The notes under the pieces are model-generated. The model saw only the letters and a program-made list of their open reading frames with translations. It ran no database searches and was not told where the DNA came from. Positions 43,706-52,271 of a DNA stretch of 64,000 nucleotides are shown piece after piece. The DNA comes from Candidatus Rubrivivax defluviihabitans (lineage in GTDB: Bacteria > Pseudomonadota > Gammaproteobacteria > Burkholderiales > Burkholderiaceae_C): NCBI GenBank assembly GCA_016709385.1, contig JADJMW010000001.1, positions 124,001 through 188,000 on the forward strand, written 5' to 3'. Position numbers and translations under genes: made by a program. Every line of letters starts with the position of its first letter. Position 1 is the first letter of the stretch.

Positions 43706-44269
43706 ATGCAGCGAAGCGCGCACCCATTGAACCCGGGCAGGCCGCACCCATGCTGGCCTGTGCCGCTGGCTGAGCAGCGCCGCCTGGTGACGGTGGCGCG
43801 GCTGGCGCTTCACGAGCTGCAGGCCGGCCAGGCCGAGCAAGCAATGATCGACCTGCAAGCCGTCGTCGACGTGGTGTCCGAACTGCTGCACAACTACCAC
43901 GTCGAGGATGGCCGCCAGACCGTGCTGCAGGCCGCTGGTGCGCTCGCTGGCGTCGAGGCAGGCACTACCACCACCGCGGCCGCCGCGGCCGCCTGTGAGC
44001 CGCTGGTGACGCTGTTCGATGGCCTGCTGCGCCAGGTGACGTTGCGGCGACTTCACGACGCGCAGGACGCGGCGGCTGGCGAGATGACCGCGACCGTCAC
44101 CTACCTGCCGCCGCCCGGGTGCATCAAGCTGCCCAGAGAGTTGCGCCGAGCCTTGAACCAAGTGGCCCACCGCCAGCCCGGCCGCCGCGCCATGCTCGAG
44201 CGCCAGGCCGTGCGCCTCTGGCTTGAGTACGGCGACCAACGCGCGCTTGACTGGCTTCGCTGGGGCTGA
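43706..44269 (+). CDS. Uncharacterised 187-residue element protein
   Basis: A helical, Ala-rich protein (LVTVARLALHELQAGQAEQA, VVDVVSELLHNYHVEDGRQT) with a middle stretch of small residues and a basic C-terminal half. It has no membrane segment or signal and no recognised family. The 119-nt gap before it has no ribosome site of note, so the exact start is uncertain. Confidence 0.5.
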   Translation: MQRSAHPLNPGRPHPCWPVPLAEQRRLVTVARLALHELQAGQAEQAMIDLQAVVDVVSELLHNYHVEDGRQTVLQAAGALAGVEAGTTTTAAAAAACEPLVTLFDGLLRQVTLRRLHDAQDAAAGEMTATVTYLPPPGCIKLPRELRRALNQVAHRQPGRRAMLERQAVRLWLEYGDQRALDWLRWG

Positions 44270-44282
44270 TCGGGCGCACCCC

Positions 44283-44510
44283 ATGACCTGGGAAGACCTC
44301 ACCCCCGACGAGCGCGAGCTGCTGCACCTGCTGCGCCGCGTGGCGACCCTCATCGGCCGGGAGGCGGCCGGTCGGCGCGACCCGGATACCTACATCGTCG
44401 AGGCCGTGGTCGCCGCCGCACAGCAGTTCGCGCCCGGCGACGGGTATCCCGGCGCCTACGTGGATGTCATGCTGCACGAGCTGCGCCGCCGCCTGCCTGC
44501 CTGGGCGTAG
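44283..44510 (+). CDS. Uncharacterised 75-residue element protein
   Basis: It starts MTWEDLTPDERELLHLLRRV 13 nt after the preceding stop and ends VMLHELRRRLPAWA. It is acidic at the start and helical throughout. The last gene of the element. Not recognised. Confidence 0.5.
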   Translation: MTWEDLTPDERELLHLLRRVATLIGREAAGRRDPDTYIVEAVVAAAQQFAPGDGYPGAYVDVMLHELRRRLPAWA

Positions 44511-44614
44511 GGCTCCCGGGCGCGCGCGTGGGCGGGCCTCGTGCGACGTCGCACGGCGTCACAGGCGCGCTGGCGGCAGCCGCACGCGTGGTGGCCGCCA
44601 TGGGCTGAAACAAT

Positions 44615-44657
44615 GTCCCGCCGGCGGACCTTTCAAACTTCCCGCCGGCGGGAAGTT
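44615..44657. repeat. Two inverted repeats at the right end of the element
   Basis: A 15-bp near-palindrome GTCCCGCCGGCGGAC (44615-44629) is followed by a perfect 22-bp palindrome (44636-44657). Both contain CCCGCCGGCGG. They lie after the last element gene and may be paired operator sites or a hairpin ending transcription. No T-run follows. Confidence 0.5.
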
Positions 44658-44806
44658 GTTGTCACTCACGACGACCCCCAGCAACATGCCAGGTAGCAGC
44701 CTGGTGCCCTATGGGGCCTGATTCGGCTGATTCGGTGGTGTGGCGTTGTCGCGGCGGGGTTTCGTCTTGGCAAACGGCGCGCGTTCTATCCCTCGGGCCA
44801 AAGTGC

Positions 44807-44824
44807 TGCTACGGAAACTGCTAC
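44807..44824. repeat. Integrase arm-site candidates, right end
   Basis: TGCTAC at 44807 and 44819, spaced 12 bp in direct orientation, close to attR. Spacing and sequence match the three copies beside the integrase gene. The wider context ACTGCTACG is shared with the middle left copy. Confidence 0.5.
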
Positions 44825-44866
44825 GAAAGCAAGATAGGCCGCGCCAGCGCTTGCGATCCGTCCCCG

Positions 44867-44881
44867 TGAACTACGGCGGGA
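44867..44881. repeat. attR core of the integrated element
   Basis: TGAACTACGGCGGGA, identical to the attL copy over the 5' end of tRNA-Arg. The tamB stop codon (TAG on the minus strand) lies in this repeat. Confidence 0.8.
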
Positions 44882-47800
44882 CGACGGTGGATTTTCTCAT
44901 GCCGGCGTCGGCCGGCGTTTCCTGCAGGCGCCAGACCCAGATCACGTCGAGCGAGTTGTCCTCGCCGCTCTGGGCCCGCACCGTGAGGCGCTGCGCGACG
45001 CGGTAGGTGAGCTGCCAGGTGCCGATGGTGGCGTTGACGCCGCGTTCGTAGGCCACGAACCAGTTGCGCGACAGCTGCTTGCCCAGCGTGATCACGGTGT
45101 CGCCGCCCGCCTCGCCCTGGCGCAGCGAGAGCTCGTCGATGCCCAGGTTGCGCAGCAGCGCGTCGGTGGGTCCTTCACCTTCGCCGGCCAGCAGCGCCAC
45201 GGCGGCGCGCTGCAGCAGCGCGGTGTCGGCGCGGTCCAGGCCGTCGGGTTCGCGCCCGAGCAGCAGCCAGGAGAGCTTCTCGTTGTCGCTCATCTCGGGC
45301 TCGGAATGCAGGCGCACGCGCGGCGTCAGCACGTTGCCGGTGATGGCCACGCCCACGCGCAGGTCGATGTTCGGCCGCAATGCCAGCACGTCCAGCCGCG
45401 GGTTGTCGGGCGGGCCGGAGAAGGCCACGATGCCGCGGTCGATGACCAGCCTCTGGCCATAGGCGGCATAGGTGCCGCCTTCGGTGCTGATGGTGCCGTG
45501 GATGGCCAGTCGACCGGCAGGCGCCGTCAGGCGCAGCTGGCCGCGCAGCAGCGTGTCCAGTCCGCGGCCGCGAAGCCGCAGCTGGGGGCCCATGTCGATG
45601 TCCAGGCCGAGCACGAAATTGCGCGCCGGCCGCTGCGCCGCGGCCTCGGCGGCGCGCGGCTCGGGGTCGCCCTCGCGGCGCACCGTCACGTCGCTGTCCA
45701 GCGTCGGGGCGTCGGCGCGGCTGATGTCGAACAGGCCTTCATCGACGGTGAATCGCCCCTCCAGCCGGGCCTGATCCGCCTGCAGTTGCAGTTCGGCCTG
45801 GCCGCTGGCGATCACCAGCCGGTCGACGCGCCCCAGCACGCGGAAGCGTTCGGCCACCAGCTTCACGCGCGCCTGCGGTGCGCGGCCCAGCGTGGCGCCG
45901 CCGGTGACCGTGATGCGGCCGTCGCCCCCGTTCAGCGTGAAGCGGTCGATCTGCGCCGTGTCGCCCTCCAGCCGCACGGCCACTTCGCCGTCGGCCACGT
46001 TCACGCCCTGCAGCAGGTTGCGCACACCCAGCCCTTTGCCGCTGAGCGCGCCCGTGAAGCGCGGGTCGCCGAAGGTGCCGCCCAGCGTGGCGGTGCTGCG
46101 CAATTCGCCGGCCAGCCGCCAGCCGGGGGGCACCCACGCGCGCCAGATGCCGAGGTCGGCCACGAAGGCATAGGTGCTGCCGCTGATCGCGGCGTCGGCA
46201 TGGGGCCAGCGCCGTTCCGGCCCGGTGCGCACCTGCAGCTGGCCGCCGATCTCGCCCAGGCTGCGGCCCTTGAAGCTGGGCGTGAAGGTCCACAGGCCGT
46301 CGTGCGCGCTCAGGGCGAGCCGCAATTCGCCGAGCCCCATCAACTGCATGCCTCCGGCGTCGGCCAGGTGCAGGTCGCCTTCGGTGCGCTCGAAGACGAG
46401 GTCGGCGTCGAAGCGCTCGGCGGCGCGGATGTCCACCCGGCCGCCCACCTTCAGGTCGCCCTGCCAGCCGGCGCCGGGCTGCATGCGCGCCAGCAGCGGC
46501 GCCACCGCGAAGGGCTCGATGTCGGCGCGCAATTCGATCTGCGGCAGGCTGCTGCGCAGGTCCACGCGCACTTCGTCCCAGCGCAGGGCCAGGGCATCAC
46601 CCAGGCGCAGGCGGCCCGGATCGGCGCGCAGCGCCTGCAGGCTGCCCCCGGCCCCCAGCGTGACTTCGACCCGCAGGTCGCGTGTCTCGACCCAGGGCGC
46701 TGCCGCGTTGGCCGGCGCGGTGCCGTCCAGGCCGGCGCCCGGGCGGCCGTCCCAGGTGCCGGCCTGCAGCCGTTCGACGCGGGCGCTCCACAGGCCGCCG
46801 CCGGCAGGCCTGGCCAGCCAGGACCCGCGGGCCAGCAGTTGCGCCTGCGTGCCCGGCTGCGCCGGCAGACCGAGTGCGCGCTCGGCCAGCAGCGGCGGCG
46901 CCAGCGGCAGCGCGCCGAGGAATTCGATGCGGTGGTCGGCCAGCGTGCCGTTCACGCTGGCGCGCACCTGGCCGGCGGGCGCGCCGCCCCACTGCAGGTC
47001 GGCCAGGTCGACGCGCAGCGAAAGTGGGTGCGTGCCGCTGCTGTCCATGTGCCATTGCGCCTGGCCGTCGGCCAGTGCCAGCGGGCCGGCGAGCAACTGC
47101 TGCACGTGGGCCTTGCCCTCCAGGCGCATGTCGGGCCAGCGGCCGTCGGCGGCCACCGTGGCGGCCGCGCTGCCGCGCTGCGGCAGCCAGCCCACCAGCG
47201 CCGGCGACAGCCGCGCCAGCGGCGCCAGCGAGGCCAGGCTGTCGGCCGCGAGTTCGGCGCGCCAGTGGTCGGTGTGGCCGCTGCCGCCGGGGTCGCCGCG
47301 GCCTTCGACGCTGAACCGGTTGCCGCCCAGCACCAGCTCGGCGTGCATCGACGCACTGCCGGGACCGGCCGCGGGCTGGGCCTTCAGGTCCAGGCTCGCG
47401 GCCAGCGGCACGCCCGCGAGCTCCGAGTCCTGGATGTGCAGGCTGCCGTTGCCGGCCAGCCGCTGCGCCAGCGCCGGCCAGGGCAGGCCGGCGGCGTTGG
47501 CGGGCAGGCGCACCGCCATGTCCCATCGTGCCGACAGGCGATGCGGACCCTTGCGCCAGGCCGATCCGGCTTCGCCCGGCCACCAGGGCACGGGGTTGAA
47601 GTCGGCCAGACTGCCGGCGGTCTGCAACTGCCAGGCCTGGCGCCCGGCGCGCTGCAGCGTGGCCCGCATCTCGGCGCTGGCGGCGCCGGCCTGGGCGCGC
47701 ACGCGCCGCAACTCCACCCGCTGTTCGCTGGCGCTGCCTTCCATGGCCAGGCGCACCGCCTTCGGCGCGCCTTCCACGGCGCCGGTGAGGTCGAGCGTCC

Positions 47801-49139
47801 AGTCCACCTGCAGGTCGGGCGGCGCGGCGCCGGCGGCCGCGCCGGGGTCGGGCGAGGGCAGGCCGTGGACCCGCGCCGAGACCGGGCCGGTGAGCGTCAT
47901 TGGCGCGGCACGGCTGTCCAGCCGTTGCGGCGTGACGGCGGCCAGCCGGGTGTCCAGCGTGAGCTCCGCGCCCTGCCACAGCGCGCTGCCGCTCCAGCGG
48001 CCGGCGCCGCGGGCGGCGTCGGCCAGCTCGACTTCGAAGCGCGTGACCTGCAGCCGGTCGGGCTGCTCCAGCGAGCCCAGGGCCTGCAGCGCGAGACTGC
48101 GCACGGGCAGCCGGCCCTCGTTCCAGCGGCCGGGCAGGGCGTTGCGCAGTTCCACCGTGGCGCGCAAGGGTTCGTTGCGGGCCGTGCTGACGAGGTCGGC
48201 GCTGCCGCTCAGGCGCGTGCGCGGTGCCTGTGCCGACAGCGCCGCCAGGTCCAGCGCCGTGGTCTGCAGGCTCAGTCCGGCCAGCGGCCAGGCCTGCAGC
48301 AACTGCAGCCTGGCGCGCAGGTCCAGCGCCGGCGCCTCATGCGGGCCGCGGGGCACGCCGCGCAGCGTGGCGTCGAGCTCGATCAGCGCGGCGCTGCCGC
48401 TGGCACGCAGTACCGCCGCCCAGGCCGGGGCGTCGCCGCCATCGGCAGGTGCCACGGTGCCGTCCAGCGCCAGCGGCAGCGGCGCCTGGTTGCCGATGCG
48501 CGCGCTGGCGCTGAAGCGCACGCCCTGCCAGTCGGCGCCGGCCCGCGCCACACGGTGCTCGGCGCCGGGCCGGGCGTCGAACACCAGTTCCTGCAGCGCC
48601 AGGTGGCGCAACGGCGCCAGCTCGTCGACGATCAGCTCATCGACCTGTGCCGCCGCCACCGCCACCTGCACCGGCCCGGCAATGCTCGCCGGCACCGTCA
48701 TGGTCCCTTCGCCCGGCGGGCCGGTGACCACGGTGACGCGGCGCACCGCCAACCGCGCCATGTCCACGCCCAGCCAGGCCCGCGGATGGGGTCGCCAGTG
48801 CCAGACCAGACCGTCGGCGCGCAGGTCCTCCAGCGTCAGCGAGGCCTCGCCATCGGCCCAGCCGACTTGCAGGCGGTCGGCATGCCAGTGGTCGCCGAGC
48901 AGGGCACCGCGGAAGCCGCTGACCTGCACGGCGGGCAGGCTGTCCAGCAGCCAGCGGCTGCCGGCCTCGTGAAACAGCAGCCAGCGCAGGCCGCCGGCCA
49001 GGCCCAGCAGCAGCGCCAGCAGGAGACCCAGCCACAGCCCCAGCCCGAGCCAGGGGCTCTGCGGTGGCGGCGGCAGCGGCGCCGCCGAAGGCTCGGCCGT
49101 CGGTGGCAGCGGTGGCGGGGTGGAGGCGTCGGCAGCCAT
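44871..49139 (-). CDS. tamB: Translocation and assembly module inner-membrane protein TamB
   Basis: A 1422-residue protein anchored by one N-terminal helix (about residues 28-50) and spanning the periplasm. The long body is beta-rich repeats. The C-terminal DUF490 domain includes LRGRGLDTLLRGQLRLTAPA, IHGTISTEGGTYAAYGQRLV, ERGVNATIGTWQLTYRVAQR and SLDVIWVWRL. TamB moves phospholipids, or helps barrel assembly, with TamA in the outer membrane. Length is within the usual 1200-1500. The TAG stop falls inside the integration repeat, which comes from tRNA-Arg. The 17 residues after VIWVWRL (ending STVVPP) run into the tRNA sequence, so the original gene very likely overlapped the tRNA. Confidence 0.92.
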   Translation of the reverse strand: MAADASTPPPLPPTAEPSAAPLPPPPQSPWLGLGLWLGLLLALLLGLAGGLRWLLFHEAGSRWLLDSLPAVQVSGFRGALLGDHWHADRLQVGWADGEASLTLEDLRADGLVWHWRPHPRAWLGVDMARLAVRRVTVVTGPPGEGTMTVPASIAGPVQVAVAAAQVDELIVDELAPLRHLALQELVFDARPGAEHRVARAGADWQGVRFSASARIGNQAPLPLALDGTVAPADGGDAPAWAAVLRASGSAALIELDATLRGVPRGPHEAPALDLRARLQLLQAWPLAGLSLQTTALDLAALSAQAPRTRLSGSADLVSTARNEPLRATVELRNALPGRWNEGRLPVRSLALQALGSLEQPDRLQVTRFEVELADAARGAGRWSGSALWQGAELTLDTRLAAVTPQRLDSRAAPMTLTGPVSARVHGLPSPDPGAAAGAAPPDLQVDWTLDLTGAVEGAPKAVRLAMEGSASEQRVELRRVRAQAGAASAEMRATLQRAGRQAWQLQTAGSLADFNPVPWWPGEAGSAWRKGPHRLSARWDMAVRLPANAAGLPWPALAQRLAGNGSLHIQDSELAGVPLAASLDLKAQPAAGPGSASMHAELVLGGNRFSVEGRGDPGGSGHTDHWRAELAADSLASLAPLARLSPALVGWLPQRGSAAATVAADGRWPDMRLEGKAHVQQLLAGPLALADGQAQWHMDSSGTHPLSLRVDLADLQWGGAPAGQVRASVNGTLADHRIEFLGALPLAPPLLAERALGLPAQPGTQAQLLARGSWLARPAGGGLWSARVERLQAGTWDGRPGAGLDGTAPANAAAPWVETRDLRVEVTLGAGGSLQALRADPGRLRLGDALALRWDEVRVDLRSSLPQIELRADIEPFAVAPLLARMQPGAGWQGDLKVGGRVDIRAAERFDADLVFERTEGDLHLADAGGMQLMGLGELRLALSAHDGLWTFTPSFKGRSLGEIGGQLQVRTGPERRWPHADAAISGSTYAFVADLGIWRAWVPPGWRLAGELRSTATLGGTFGDPRFTGALSGKGLGVRNLLQGVNVADGEVAVRLEGDTAQIDRFTLNGGDGRITVTGGATLGRAPQARVKLVAERFRVLGRVDRLVIASGQAELQLQADQARLEGRFTVDEGLFDISRADAPTLDSDVTVRREGDPEPRAAEAAAQRPARNFVLGLDIDMGPQLRLRGRGLDTLLRGQLRLTAPAGRLAIHGTISTEGGTYAAYGQRLVIDRGIVAFSGPPDNPRLDVLALRPNIDLRVGVAITGNVLTPRVRLHSEPEMSDNEKLSWLLLGREPDGLDRADTALLQRAAVALLAGEGEGPTDALLRNLGIDELSLRQGEAGGDTVITLGKQLSRNWFVAYERGVNATIGTWQLTYRVAQRLTVRAQSGEDNSLDVIWVWRLQETPADAGMRKSTVVPP

Positions 49140-49175
49140 GGCAGCGAGTGTTGCGCGGTGCTCGGGTGCAGCGTG

Positions 49176-51059
49176 TCAGAAGGCGATGCCGACGCTGAAG
49201 TGCAGCCGCCAGTCCTGCAGTTCCTGGCCCCAGGCCAGGTCCAGCCGCAGCGGACCCACCGGGCTGCGCCAGCGCAGCCCCGCGCCGGCACCCAGGAAGG
49301 GCTCGAGTTCGTCGAAGCCGTTGGCGGCATTGCCGGCATCCACGAACAGCGCGCCCCACAGCGAGGGCATCGAGTTCAGGATCGGCCGCGCCACCTCGAT
49401 GCTGGCCGTCAGCACCGACGTGCCGCCGCCGACGCCGCCGCCGACCACGGGGCCCAGGCTGCGGTAGTCGTAGCCGCGCACCGAGTCGTCGCCGCCGGCG
49501 CGCCACTTCTGCGATTCAGGCACCACCATGCCTTCGCGCAGGAAGATCTCGCCGGCCTCCAGCCGCGCCTGGCCATACCAGGAGCCACCCAGCGGCTGGT
49601 ACACGGTGAGGCGGCCGTAGGCCCGCCCGAAGATGCCCGGGCTGGCGTCGGTGCCGTCCGACCGGCCCACGCCGCCCTGCAGGCTGAGCGTAAAGCCCCG
49701 CGTGGGCAGGATCACGTTGTCCAGCCGCCGCAGCACGGCATGGCTGTTCAGCGAGATGGCCAGCGCCTCGGTCCGCACGTCTTCGACGGTGGTGCGCACC
49801 GAACGTTCGATCTCGACGAAATTGAGGCGTTCCAGGCGTTGCCGGTCGTTGGTGCGACCGGCGCGCACGCGCACCGACAGCACGGTGTCGGAGTCCGACT
49901 CCTGGTTCTCGATGGCCGCGCCGATCAGGTTGCGGTGCAACCCGGCTTCGGTATGGCTGCTCAGTTCGCCGTCCCAGGCCTGGCGCAGCTCGGCCCACTC
50001 GATCTTGTTCTGCGCCGACGCGGCCCAGCCGAAGACGCGCCGGTAGGCATGTTCCACCGAGACGCGCGGCCCATTGTTGGAACTGATGCCGACACCGAAG
50101 GTGTAGACCTGCAGCGGCGCCTCGCGCAGACGCGCCACGATGCGCGCGTCGGCGGCGCGCGACGGGTCGGGGTCGAGCACGACGTTGACGCCCTCGAACA
50201 GTCCCGACTTGATGAGGCGTTCCTGGAAGTCGAGCAGCAGCGTCTCGGTGACCGGCACGCCGCGCGGCATATCGGCCAGGTGGGCCACGGTCTGGGCATC
50301 GTGCGCCACCAGCCCTTCGATCTGCAGTTCGCCGAAGCGGAACAGCGGACCGCTCTCGGCCACCAGGAACAGGCGCACCTCGTTGTTCGCGACGTCGATC
50401 TCGGCGCCGCTGCCGGCCCAGGTGGCGTTGGCATAACCTGCGGCGCGCAACTCACCCAGCGCCGCCGACTTGGCGCTGTTCCAGTCCGGGTTGCGGAAGG
50501 CCTGGCCCGCCGGCAGCTGCCACTTCCGGCGCAAGGCTTCCAGCGTGGCCAGGGCGTGGGCTTCGCCCGCCGCGGCTTCGCGTTCCAGGTCGCCCTGGGC
50601 TTCGATGGTGACGCGCGAGACGCGGGCGCGCGGCCCCGGGTCCACCTCCAGGCGCACGATATCGGGCTGGCCCGCGGCGCGGCCCGGGGCGCGGCCGAGC
50701 GTGACCTGCGGCTTGAAGAAGCCCTCGGTCTGCAGCAGTTCGGCCACCTGCGCCGGCGTGGCGTCGATGAGACGCGACCACTCGGTGTCGTCGATGTCCA
50801 CGCGCGTCATGGCGCCCAGCCGCACCAGGTCGAGGTGGCGTTCGAGCAGCGCCTGCAGCGGCGGCGGCGCGACGATCTCCACGCTGACACCGAGGGTGGA
50901 CGTCTGCTGCTCGTCCGCTGCACTGCGCACGACGCCGGTGCGCGCCGGGGCCGCGGATTCGGCGGCCGGTGCGCCCGACCCCGGCGTCAGTAGCGTGCAG
51001 CCCGAGCACAGCAGCAGCGCCAGCAGCGCCGCCGGCCCGGCCGCGCGCTGCAGGTTCAT
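49176..51059 (-). CDS. tamA: Translocation and assembly module outer-membrane protein TamA
   Basis: A 627-residue Omp85-family protein. A signal with possible lipobox (LLALLLCSGC) is followed by POTRA-like domains (about residues 70-310) and a 16-stranded barrel ending DLAWGQELQDWRLHFSVGIAF. The VRGYDYRSLGPV loop is the family's [VI]RGY motif. It pairs with TamB, encoded 36 nt downstream, to form the module that links the two membranes. Its ATG overlaps the upstream VWA stop by 4 nt. The Cys at the lipobox would make it a lipoprotein, a variant not typical of E. coli TamA. Confidence 0.92.
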   Translation of the reverse strand: MNLQRAAGPAALLALLLCSGCTLLTPGSGAPAAESAAPARTGVVRSAADEQQTSTLGVSVEIVAPPPLQALLERHLDLVRLGAMTRVDIDDTEWSRLIDATPAQVAELLQTEGFFKPQVTLGRAPGRAAGQPDIVRLEVDPGPRARVSRVTIEAQGDLEREAAAGEAHALATLEALRRKWQLPAGQAFRNPDWNSAKSAALGELRAAGYANATWAGSGAEIDVANNEVRLFLVAESGPLFRFGELQIEGLVAHDAQTVAHLADMPRGVPVTETLLLDFQERLIKSGLFEGVNVVLDPDPSRAADARIVARLREAPLQVYTFGVGISSNNGPRVSVEHAYRRVFGWAASAQNKIEWAELRQAWDGELSSHTEAGLHRNLIGAAIENQESDSDTVLSVRVRAGRTNDRQRLERLNFVEIERSVRTTVEDVRTEALAISLNSHAVLRRLDNVILPTRGFTLSLQGGVGRSDGTDASPGIFGRAYGRLTVYQPLGGSWYGQARLEAGEIFLREGMVVPESQKWRAGGDDSVRGYDYRSLGPVVGGGVGGGTSVLTASIEVARPILNSMPSLWGALFVDAGNAANGFDELEPFLGAGAGLRWRSPVGPLRLDLAWGQELQDWRLHFSVGIAF

Positions 51060-52240
51060 TTGCCGAGCAGCCGCATCGCGCCTTCGAGCCCGGCCAGGGT
51101 GAGCGGGAACATGCGCTGGTTCATCAGCTGCTGCACGATGGCGATGCTCTGCCGGTACTGCCACACGCCCTGCGGCTCGGGGTTGATCCAGGCGAACTTC
51201 GGAAACGCCTGCGTCAGCCGCTGCAGCCACTCGACGCCCGCTTCCTCGTTGTTGTATTCGACGCTGCCGCCGGGCTGCAGGATCTCGTACGGGCTCATGG
51301 TGGCGTCGCCGACGAAGATCAGCTTGTAGTCCTTGTTGTACTTGTGGATGACGTCCCAGGTGGCGAATTTCTCGCTGTAGCGGCGCCGGTTGTTCTTCCA
51401 CATGAAGTCGTAGACGCAGTTGTGGAAGTAATAGAACTCGAGGTGCTTGAACTCGGTCTTCGCGGCGCTGAAGAGCTCTTCCACACGGTGGATGTGCTCG
51501 TCCATGGTGCCGCCGACGTCCATCAGCAGCAGCACCTTGACCTTGTTGTGGCGCTCGGGCACGAGCTTGATGTCCAGCAGCCCGGCATTCGCCGCCGTGC
51601 TGTGGATGGTGTCGTCGAGGTCCAGTTCCTCGGCCGCGCCCTCGCGGGCAAAGCGGCGCAGCCGGCGCAGCGCCACCTTGATATTGCGCGTGCCCAGTTC
51701 CTTGGTGTCGTCGTAGTCCTTGTAGGCGCGCTGGTCCCACACCTTCACCGCGCTCTTGTTGCGCCCGCCGGCCTGGCCCATGCGGATGCCCTGCGGGTTA
51801 ACGCCGTAGGCGCCGAAGGGGCTGGTGCCGCCGGTGCCGATCATCTTGCTGCCGCCCTGGTGGCGTTCCTTCTGCTCCTCGAAACGCTTCTTCAGCGTGT
51901 CCATCAGCTCGTCCCAGCCCATCTTCTCGATGGCGGCCTTTTCCTCGGGGCTGAGTTCGAGCTCCAGCGTCTTGCGCAGCCAGTCCAGCGGCACGTCCTG
52001 CGTGAAGTCGGTGAGCATCTCCACGCCCTTGAAATAGGCGGCGAAGGCGCGGTCGAACTTGTCGAACTGGGCTTCGTCCTTGACCAGCGCGGTGCGGGCC
52101 AGGTAGTAGAACTTGTCCACCGAGGGGCCGCCGTCGTCGTCGATCACGCCGGCCTGCAGCGCCTGCAGCAGCGACAGGTACTCGGTCACCGAGACCTTCA
52201 GCTTGGCGGCGCGCAGGGTGTAGAAGAAGTCGATCAGCAT
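51056..52240 (-). CDS. VWA domain protein (CoxE-like), MoxR partner
   Basis: A 394-residue protein. The N-terminal half is helical (LIDFFYTLRAAKLKVSVTEY), and the VWA domain begins LLLMDVGGTMDEHIHRVEEL with a MIDAS-like site in which the first Ser of DxSxS is Gly. LIFVGDATMSPYEI and a C-terminal helix follow. Such proteins act with MoxR ATPases, probably as chaperones for protein or metal-cofactor assembly. The moxR gene lies three genes upstream in the same block. It is coupled to tamA by an ATGA overlap. Confidence 0.85.
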   Translation of the reverse strand: MLIDFFYTLRAAKLKVSVTEYLSLLQALQAGVIDDDGGPSVDKFYYLARTALVKDEAQFDKFDRAFAAYFKGVEMLTDFTQDVPLDWLRKTLELELSPEEKAAIEKMGWDELMDTLKKRFEEQKERHQGGSKMIGTGGTSPFGAYGVNPQGIRMGQAGGRNKSAVKVWDQRAYKDYDDTKELGTRNIKVALRRLRRFAREGAAEELDLDDTIHSTAANAGLLDIKLVPERHNKVKVLLLMDVGGTMDEHIHRVEELFSAAKTEFKHLEFYYFHNCVYDFMWKNNRRRYSEKFATWDVIHKYNKDYKLIFVGDATMSPYEILQPGGSVEYNNEEAGVEWLQRLTQAFPKFAWINPEPQGVWQYRQSIAIVQQLMNQRMFPLTLAGLEGAMRLLGK

Positions 52241-52271
52241 GGGTGGGCTCCCGGGCACGGCCTCAGGCGGC

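Larger units (their letters stand above)
35147..44881. mobile_element. 9.7 kb integrated element, phage-satellite-like
   Basis: It is bounded by 15-bp direct repeats. All its genes run left to right: tyrosine integrase, an unknown protein, an AlpA-like regulator, ParB-like protein, SF3 helicase, small unknown genes, TerS-like, and prohead-protease-like. No portal, capsid, tail or lysis genes are seen. Own replication and integration with only a few packaging genes is the layout of phage satellites such as PICIs. Several genes carry frameshifts, so packaging functions are probably dead. Confidence 0.75.

Noticed and set aside
35272..44510. Complete prophage
   Set aside because: No portal, major capsid, large terminase, tail or lysis genes were found in 9.7 kb; only TerS-like and protease-like genes are present.
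45306..50993. Very long plus-strand open frame opposite tamA-tamB
   Set aside because: It is a codon-bias shadow in high-GC DNA: His/Arg/Gly/Ala-rich, no domain, fully opposite two well-recognised genes.
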